A stretch of 64,000 nt of DNA from Eurosta solidaginis (taxonomy: Eukaryota; Arthropoda; Insecta; Diptera; Tephritidae). The translations under genes were made by a program, and so were the position numbers. Positions within the stretch are counted from its first letter, which is position 1. Every line of letters starts with the position of its first letter. Of this stretch, positions 58,401 through 64,000 are shown piece after piece. The stretch spans positions 78,959,183-79,023,182 of the forward strand of contig NC_090321.1 in NCBI RefSeq assembly GCF_040869045.1, in the 5' to 3' direction. A model generated the notes under the pieces. That model was given only the letters and a program-made list of their open reading frames with translations. It searched no databases and was not told the DNA's origin.

Positions 58401-59049
58401 GCCCTTTACTTTCAATACTTAAACAATGTAAAACTTCACATATGTAGATATAAATAGGCAAAATATTACAAAAAGGCAGAAAAAGGCAATCACCCCTATT
58501 TTGCATTTCGATTAAGTTCCCGTTCTACGCTCCGCTTTAATCGAAGTTTGGTATTCTGCATTACGACGGAATCGTAAAGAGAAGAGGAAGACCAAATGAT
58601 TTTTCGAAATCAGCTGTTGGTACGGAATGTGTGAGCATTGGAACAAAATAAATTAAAGAAAATTTGTAAAAAAACACTAAAAAACGTTTATATTTTATTA
58701 TCCATGCCATTTTGTACAAACAAGCAATAGAATATATTGCCACAGAGTTATATTTTTTTGAGTTAAGTGCTTTCATAATTGTAAGTGCGTTTTTGTCGTT
58801 CTTTTGGCCAATTCCCTGCCGTGGCCACCAGATTTTGTTAAAACGGATTCCTGCACGAATATAGTTGACATTTTCTGAATTTTAAGGATGCTAATTTCAT
58901 TGCACTGGCCTAAAATACTTTATAAAGGTTTATTTATTCTTTACGCAAGGATTGTTTACGTTTTCGCTTCATCTTCCTCTACGCCGGCAGCTTGCTTTGG
59001 CATATAACTGGACCCAACGAACAGACACAAATTATAGCTGTCTATTATA

Positions 59050-59330
59050 ATGGAATCAATAGCCGCGGCATTATTTGTGGAGTTGGAAAGCAACGCATAC
59101 GAAAATGGCCAGGCGAGAATGGAAAGGCAAATATTGCGAGATTTGTGTAATCCATTTGAGATGAGTGACGAATTGTAAGAAATTGAACTTAAAAGTGGTA
59201 AAGTTTAATGACTTCTTTTCTTATTTAAGTTCAAAAAAAAACTTTCGACTTAACAAGGATGCTTTCAAGTATGTGTTAGATACTTTTGCGGAGCAAATAC
59301 GTCCAAGGACATCGACATGTTGTTTTTGAC
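59050..59330 (+). pseudogene. HARBI1-like transposase N-terminus (outer element)
   Basis: Exon 1 (59050-59174) encodes MESIAAALFVELESNAYENG, RMERQILRDLCNPFEMSDE. A 55-bp GT-AG intron follows, then SKKNFRLNKDAFKYVLDTF and AEQIRPR, then a stop. The pattern NPFEMSDEx...F+L+K is the N-terminal helical region of HARBI1-type transposases. The DDE core is absent, and the frame ends at the inner insertion. Confidence 0.6.
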
Positions 59331-59333
59331 CTG

Positions 59334-60100
59334 TAGCGGAATTCACTAACTTATAACGATGCGATTTGTCGAGATTTTAATTAACGATTTTGTCGGTTGC
59401 CTTATCGATTGTGCTATTCACTAACTTAGTTTTAACGAATCGAAATAAATTACATTTTAATTTTGTTTTAATAGTATAAAGGTGGCAGCACAGCTTAACG
59501 AAACCTAAAAAATGCGAAAAGCACAAAAGGAGTGCCAAAAATAAATAAATTCCGCATACTAACTGCTTTTAAAAGTTTTTGCATATTTTAACAAAAGGTA
59601 AGTAAATGCGGTATTAATTTTTTTCTCTGTTGATATCGCAGTTATTCTTGTACCCCTTAATTGACCATCAAGTTGAGATATAATATCATGAGCCAAGTCT
59701 AGGGTTAGTCGGTACAGCTTTAGAAACTCCGTTGCATTCAAGTGGAATGGGTCATCTACTTCTCTATGAACCACTGGCGATGGACTTAGTAATTCTCCAT
59801 TTTGTGATAAAACGTACGCCAAGTACTCAAATGCCATTGGATTTATAAATAAAGCAGCTTTTCGTGTTTGAAAGTATTTAATTAAAGTTCCGATTTTCTT
59901 TTTTAACTAAAATTGCCAGAAATATTAATATCGTGATTTTTAACGCAGCCAATTTACTTGCCGTTTATTTAACGACACAGCTGATCGTCGATAAACGAAT
60001 ATCGATACAAAATAGTTACTGAATAACGAAATCGTTATAGTTATCGATTCGCAAATAAAGCGATGGCAAATGTCGTTAAAAAAGTTAGTGAATTCCACTA
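59334..60100 (-). mobile_element. Harbinger-like element (inner), 767 bp
   Basis: Ends TAGCGGAATTCACTAAC and GTTAGTGAATTCCACTA, flanked by the 3-bp duplication CTG (59331-59333, 60101-60103). Three bases is the PIF/Harbinger pattern. It carries a transposase start on the minus strand. Confidence 0.8.
59559..59837 (-). pseudogene. HARBI1-like transposase N-terminus (inner element)
   Basis: 93 codons: MAFEYLAYVLSQNGELL, then DDPFHLNATEFLKLYRLTLD and STEKKINTAFTYLL. It shares the D/N-P-F-x-x-x-x-x-x-F-x-x-x-x-R-L pattern with the outer element's fragment and with HARBI1 proteins. It ends without a DDE domain, so the element is a deletion derivative. Confidence 0.6.
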
Positions 60101-60511
60101 CTGGCAACATATAAAAAACAATCATCATCAAGCCTTATACGTTTTTAACAAGTTCTACTTACTTTTTTGTTAAAATTCTGTTATAAATTAATAAAAAAAT
60201 AAAAAGAAAATATTTTTCCGCCAACTAATTTGCAACTTAGAAAAACGGAACTACGATCGAACTGCAGAATACAAAAAATCGAACAATTCGAAGTTGGATC
60301 GAAAAAGATTGGAACACAGAATACCAAAATTGCCAAATCGAAAAAATTCCAATCCAAGTCGAAATGCAGAATAGGGCTGAATATAGTCAAAAAAGGCAAT
60401 TTAAAAATCATAGTTTTAGTGTAGAAAGAGATAAAACGCGTGATTCTTTAGTTTATTTATACATACGGCGAAGCAGACAAAATAGGCAAATGCCTTAAAA
60501 TCCTATCCCTG

Positions 60512-61673
60512 GTGGTGACTTTTCAGATGAAATGAACTTTTAATATTTGGTTTTTATATTCACGTTTCTGAGAAAAGCGTGATAAAAAATTTTGCAAAAA
60601 ACCCGTCTACATAGTTATTGTATCAAATTTACGCATTCAGACCTTTTTTGAAATTTTATAGAACAAATTTAATAATAAAAGAAAAAATGTAAAAATTTCA
60701 CTTGTCGTTAAATTTAACGATTAACTATCAGAGATCAGGACAGTTTACCAAAATAACAAATTACAAAAGACAAAATTTTTAAAAAAGTACATACATATAT
60801 CAAATAAAAAGAAATTGTCTTGTTGCACTTTGATATTCAAATTGAAAGAAACAAATTTATAAGGAATATAGGAACGCGCATTGCCTACTTAGGTAAAGAT
60901 TATATCGAACGTCTATACATTTCCACATTTATATTTTTTCTTCATACAAATTTTTCAACAATATTATGTCTTTGTATTGTTTTTCGTTTCTTCTGGTACA
61001 TTTATATTAAGAAAGTACTTAAAATTTTTGTTTCTTTGTTTTATGTTCCCCTTTATGGTGCACTTTCAAGGTGACCTGAACTAAATGTAAGGTTTCATGT
61101 TTCTAGCTTCGTTCATTATATATTTTAGGTATTTTTCAATTATATCAATGATTTAATGTCAAAATCGTACTGCGCCTGAAGATGAAGTGTCAAATCAGAT
61201 AAAAAAAATTCGAATCCGCCGATTTCCGGCCGTCACCTGTATGGTTCCGCCATGCTTTGAAACTTGCGTGCTAGAACCTCTAGTATCATAAAAAAGGTTA
61301 CCACATTTTTTAATTTACATCTCGATCAGTTTAAATCGTCGGTCGCAATCGTATTGGCCCCATTAGTGGCAAGCCCTAACGAATTACTTAGAGATACAAG
61401 TGAACAAACAAATTATTGAATGGTGTTATGAACCGGCGCACTTTTATTAAGCTCAACTAACGACAAAAATCTAACACGAATAGTGTTTGATACATTTTTT
61501 TATGGCTTTTATGAAAATGGTCCGAATCTCAAAATTAAGTCCGAGTCTCAAAGTTGTGAGTCTCATATAGCATACATTGTTATCATTATCATTGTTATGT
61601 TTTTCATAAACGCCCTATCTTATGTCAGTATAGGTTGAATTTACTGACTGGGCGTTCTTCTAACAAATTCGTA
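60512..61673. other. Unassigned sequence right of the hAT element
   Basis: AT-rich; only incidental short frames. I see no domain or repeat pair. Confidence 0.35.
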
Positions 61674-61900
61674 CCCTGCAAAAATCGTTGGATCATGTGG
61701 TCCACTCGTGTCATACTGGAGTACTCCATGGATTACTCTGATGTAATGATGAGCTGGAATATATGGTCCAGTCCTAGGACATCGCAATGTTAATTGGACC
61801 ATATTTTTTGTATAAATTGTGGTTAATTTTGGTGCACTCGCTTGGTCCATAGCGAGTACTCCATACATGCATGCATGGATAACTCGGGATTTTTGCAGGG
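61674..61900. mobile_element. 227-bp TA-flanked MITE with CCCTGCAAAAATC ends
   Basis: Starts CCCTGCAAAAATCG and ends CGGGATTTTTGCAGGG, with TA on both sides (61672-61673, 61901-61902). GAGTACTCCAT recurs inside near each end. Related to 39884-40545. Confidence 0.8.
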
Positions 61901-62113
61901 TAAATATGCCATTTTTGATAAGTTTTCGGAGAAACGGAGTTTTCCAAACGGTTTTTTGGGTTAGAGAAAATCAATTTTTTGTACGTTTTTAACGCGTTTA
62001 ATGTAAACGAACAAAGAGGAAATAAAGGGCCCGATTGGCGTTGAAAAGAACGAGTTTTGGTTCGAATTGACCAAATTGGCAACCGTGAAAGGAAAATGAT
62101 TTTTAATGCATTA

Positions 62114-64000
62114 CCCTACAAGAAACGCTGATAGTTTTACTAATACACTCACACTTGTAATTGACAATGCTGATCCTGCGATGATGTAAACATTGATACT
62201 CAAATTTATGTATGTTCTTTTGTTCGCTCACGCATGTCCGCATGTTCCCAACGACAGTCTATAATCATGAAAAAGGACTCAAACTGGGAAAGCTTCGGAC
62301 ACTTGGTACAGAACAAAAGAACAGATACCATTATGCATGTGAGACATATACATATGTAATTCTCAACGGAATTTTATGTATGCGAGAGCAATATCCGATT
62401 TAATCAGGTTGTCACTTCTGACTGTCATATGACAATCAAATGATTATCACGGTTGTTTTGTTATTTTTTAAATTCCGCCATTTTCAACCGACGAAAACCA
62501 TATAAAAAATAAGTTTAAAAAATGAAAAAGAGAGCATTTCAAAGCTCCATGCTAAAAGAAAAAAAAAATTCGAAAATAATATTAAAAAATACCAAAAGCT
62601 GTCGAAATGTGTGTGGCGTACTCAAAAAATTGATATGGGAAAATAATAGTGGTTAGTGGTGATTTATTTTTTAAAGTGTTTCCGTATGAGGAAAGCGCTC
62701 TTCTCGCAAACTACATTGGTGCAATTGTACCAGAAAGTACTTCCATATTCGGTGAAGCCAGTTCTTGCAATCCATCTGCAAGTGCGCTTTCATCAGAGTT
62801 AAGCGTTCCATGTGCAAGGTCTCTGAGTTATGATCATATTGCATCCGAAAGTCCGTTTTTAGCTTGTGATACAACTGCAACAGAAAGTGGCTTCTTGATT
62901 GAGGCAGGCGTTACTATTGCAAGTACTTTAAATTATGGTGCAATTACATTAGAAAGTGAAGTTAACAATGCCAAGGAAATAAGGGCATGGGCCATTAGGA
63001 ATAATGAGTCCCACCATTCTGTTGATGATTTGCTTAAAACTTTGAACAGAATGAAAATAAAAGGTTTACCATTTTCCGCTAAAACCCTTATGAAAACGTT
63101 GAATATTCGAACTATTCCTAATGGTGAATATCTATACATCGGTATTCAAACTTATTTTAATTTTTACCCTTTTACAAATCTTGAAGATGTTGATGAAGTC
63201 CTAGTTGATGTAGGTATTGATGGTTTAAGCCTTTTTAAAAGTTCCGACCGAGTTTTATGGCCAATACTTGGCGCACTTTCTAATTTTCCCGATATTGATC
63301 CCTTTTTAATTGCGTGCTTTTCTGGTTAAAAAAAACCCGAAAGTCTTAATGATTTCATGAAAGATTTCTGTTTGGAAGTTCAGTGGTTAAGAGAAGCGGG
63401 AGTTAAAGTTGGTCCTACTGAAATCCTAAAAAAATTCAATGTGCCATTATTTTGCTGTGACTCCCCTGCAAGGGCATTCGTTACGAGTACTTTGTCTCAT
63501 AGTGGCAAAAGCGGTTGTCCCAAATGTAGCCAAAGAGGCTCGTACATCGATAGGGTGTGTTATTCAGAAGAAGTTGGCCCTCCAAGATCGGATTTGACTT
63601 TTGATTTGCGTTGTGATCCTCCCCATCATGTTGGCGAATTCAAAGAAAAGAAGAGTATTTTGGAAGAAACAGGATTTGGCATGGTTTCTCAATTTCCTCT
63701 GGATTGTATGCATCTGGTTGGCCTGGGTGTTACTAATAGATGGTTGAAACAAATTTTAAAATATATAGATGTGCAAACTGTGAATGAAAAAATTTACTAT
63801 GTCGCTCAGTTTGTTCCCTCTGAGTTTGGACGCATATCCAGAAAATTAAGCGAGCGTAAAAATTGAAAATCCACTGAGTTTAGGCAATTTTTGTTATACA
63901 CGGGGATTTTCCTGTTAAAAGATTGTGTAGAAAGCCACTTATACTACCATTTCCTATTATTGCATTGTACTATAAGGCTTTTATCGAGTGAATGGACGTG
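62114..64000 (+). mobile_element. CCCTACAAG-type autonomous-class transposon, cut by window end
   Basis: Starts CCCTACAAGAAACGCTGATA. 62187-62695 is shared, inverted, with 29807-30325. It carries the transposase-like gene below. The right terminus is outside the window. Confidence 0.65.
62649..64000 (+). pseudogene. Transposase-like protein, possibly CMC/EnSpm-type, with two nonsense codons
   Basis: The frame opens without an ATG and probably follows a splice site. A Ser-rich leader is followed by IRAWAIRNNESHHSVDDLLK, DGLSLFKSSDRVLWPILGAL, then (after TAA at 63327-63329) CDSPARAFVTSTLSHSG, GCPKCSQRGSYIDR, FPLDCMHLVGLGVTNRWLK, and (after TGA at 63864-63866) STEFRQFLLYTGIFLLKD. The order DG-PLF-SS...WPIL, D-PAR-F, C-KC, LD-MHL-LGV is one I recall from a widespread insect transposase family resembling EnSpm/CACTA proteins. 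Both stops look like single-base changes, so this copy is recently dead. The superfamily is uncertain. Confidence 0.6.

Larger units (their letters stand above)
58494..60376 (+). mobile_element. Harbinger-like element (outer)
   Basis: Ends CCCTATTTTGCATTTCGA and TCGAAATGCAGAATAGGG are inverted repeats, with more pairing inside (GGTATTCTG / CAGAATACC). It contains the start of a HARBI1-like transposase (59050-59330) and is interrupted at 59334 by a second Harbinger-like element. Confidence 0.65.
46446..60511 (-). mobile_element. 14-kb hAT element expanded by nested insertions
   Basis: Left end CAGGGATAGGATTTATAGGC; right end GCCTTAAAATCCTATCCCTG. Flanking 8-mers GTGATGAC (46438-46445) and GTGGTGAC (60512-60519) agree at 7 of 8. 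The remains of its own hAT transposase (55159-56771, minus) lie inside, so the original element was probably 3 kb or less. Everything else between the ends is later insertions. Confidence 0.8.

Overview
The window is eukaryotic, AT-rich and dominated by transposable elements (TEs). Short GT-AG introns of about 60 bp, BEL/Pao, LOA, Jockey, RTE and Penelope retroelements, many hAT and Harbinger derivatives, a (GACG)n-bearing DINE/mini-me-like element and the short repeat starting (TTG)nTAGCGATAA point to a higher dipteran. A tephritid fruit fly is my best guess from recalled repeat families. I see no prokaryotic features, CRISPR array, tRNA or rRNA.

Layout. 1-12.0 kb is a large inverted repeat (arms of about 2.3 kb). 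Each arm holds a decayed fragment of a WIPI/Atg18 autophagy gene and about 409-bp tandem repeats. The loop holds a broken piece of a Sec24C/D gene and a defective BEL/Pao element with an N-terminal PHD finger, between two 0.52-kb direct repeats. 12.0-15.3 kb is Jockey and LOA-type non-LTR debris. 15.9-16.4 kb is a chimera of two more host-gene fragments: the start of Cdc5 (Myb splicing factor) joined in frame to a piece of chaperonin subunit CCT7, both with introns. 16.45-21.25 kb is one DINE/mini-me-like element carrying about 26 copies of a 130-bp tandem repeat with a six-unit higher-order period. 21.3-30.3 kb is layered non-autonomous DNA transposons, several with exact 8-bp target duplications.

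30.6-34.1 kb holds the only apparently intact host-type gene: a two-exon MADF-BESS protein on the minus strand, its 2.6-kb intron filled with four TE insertions. 34.1-42.4 kb is mostly anonymous, with a THAP-like fragment and an RTE fragment. 42.4-46.4 kb holds copies of a TIR family, one interrupted by a 1.55-kb hAT-type element. 46.4-60.5 kb is one hAT element (TIRs CAGGGATAGGATTT) swollen to 14 kb by nested insertions: a palindromic AT-rich element, a Penelope fragment, a young nearly intact BEL/Pao retrotransposon (47.2-54.2 kb), a TIR element, and a Harbinger-like element with a second Harbinger-like element inside it. 62.1 kb to the end is a DNA transposon with a transposase-like reading frame (two nonsense codons), cut by the window edge. 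The element at 29.3-30.3 kb looks like its internally deleted derivative.

Functionally this is a TE graveyard with a few recent insertions. The most unusual content is the cluster of intron-bearing fragments from four unrelated housekeeping genes in the first 16.4 kb, which suggests DNA-level gene capture or a mosaic of segmental duplications.
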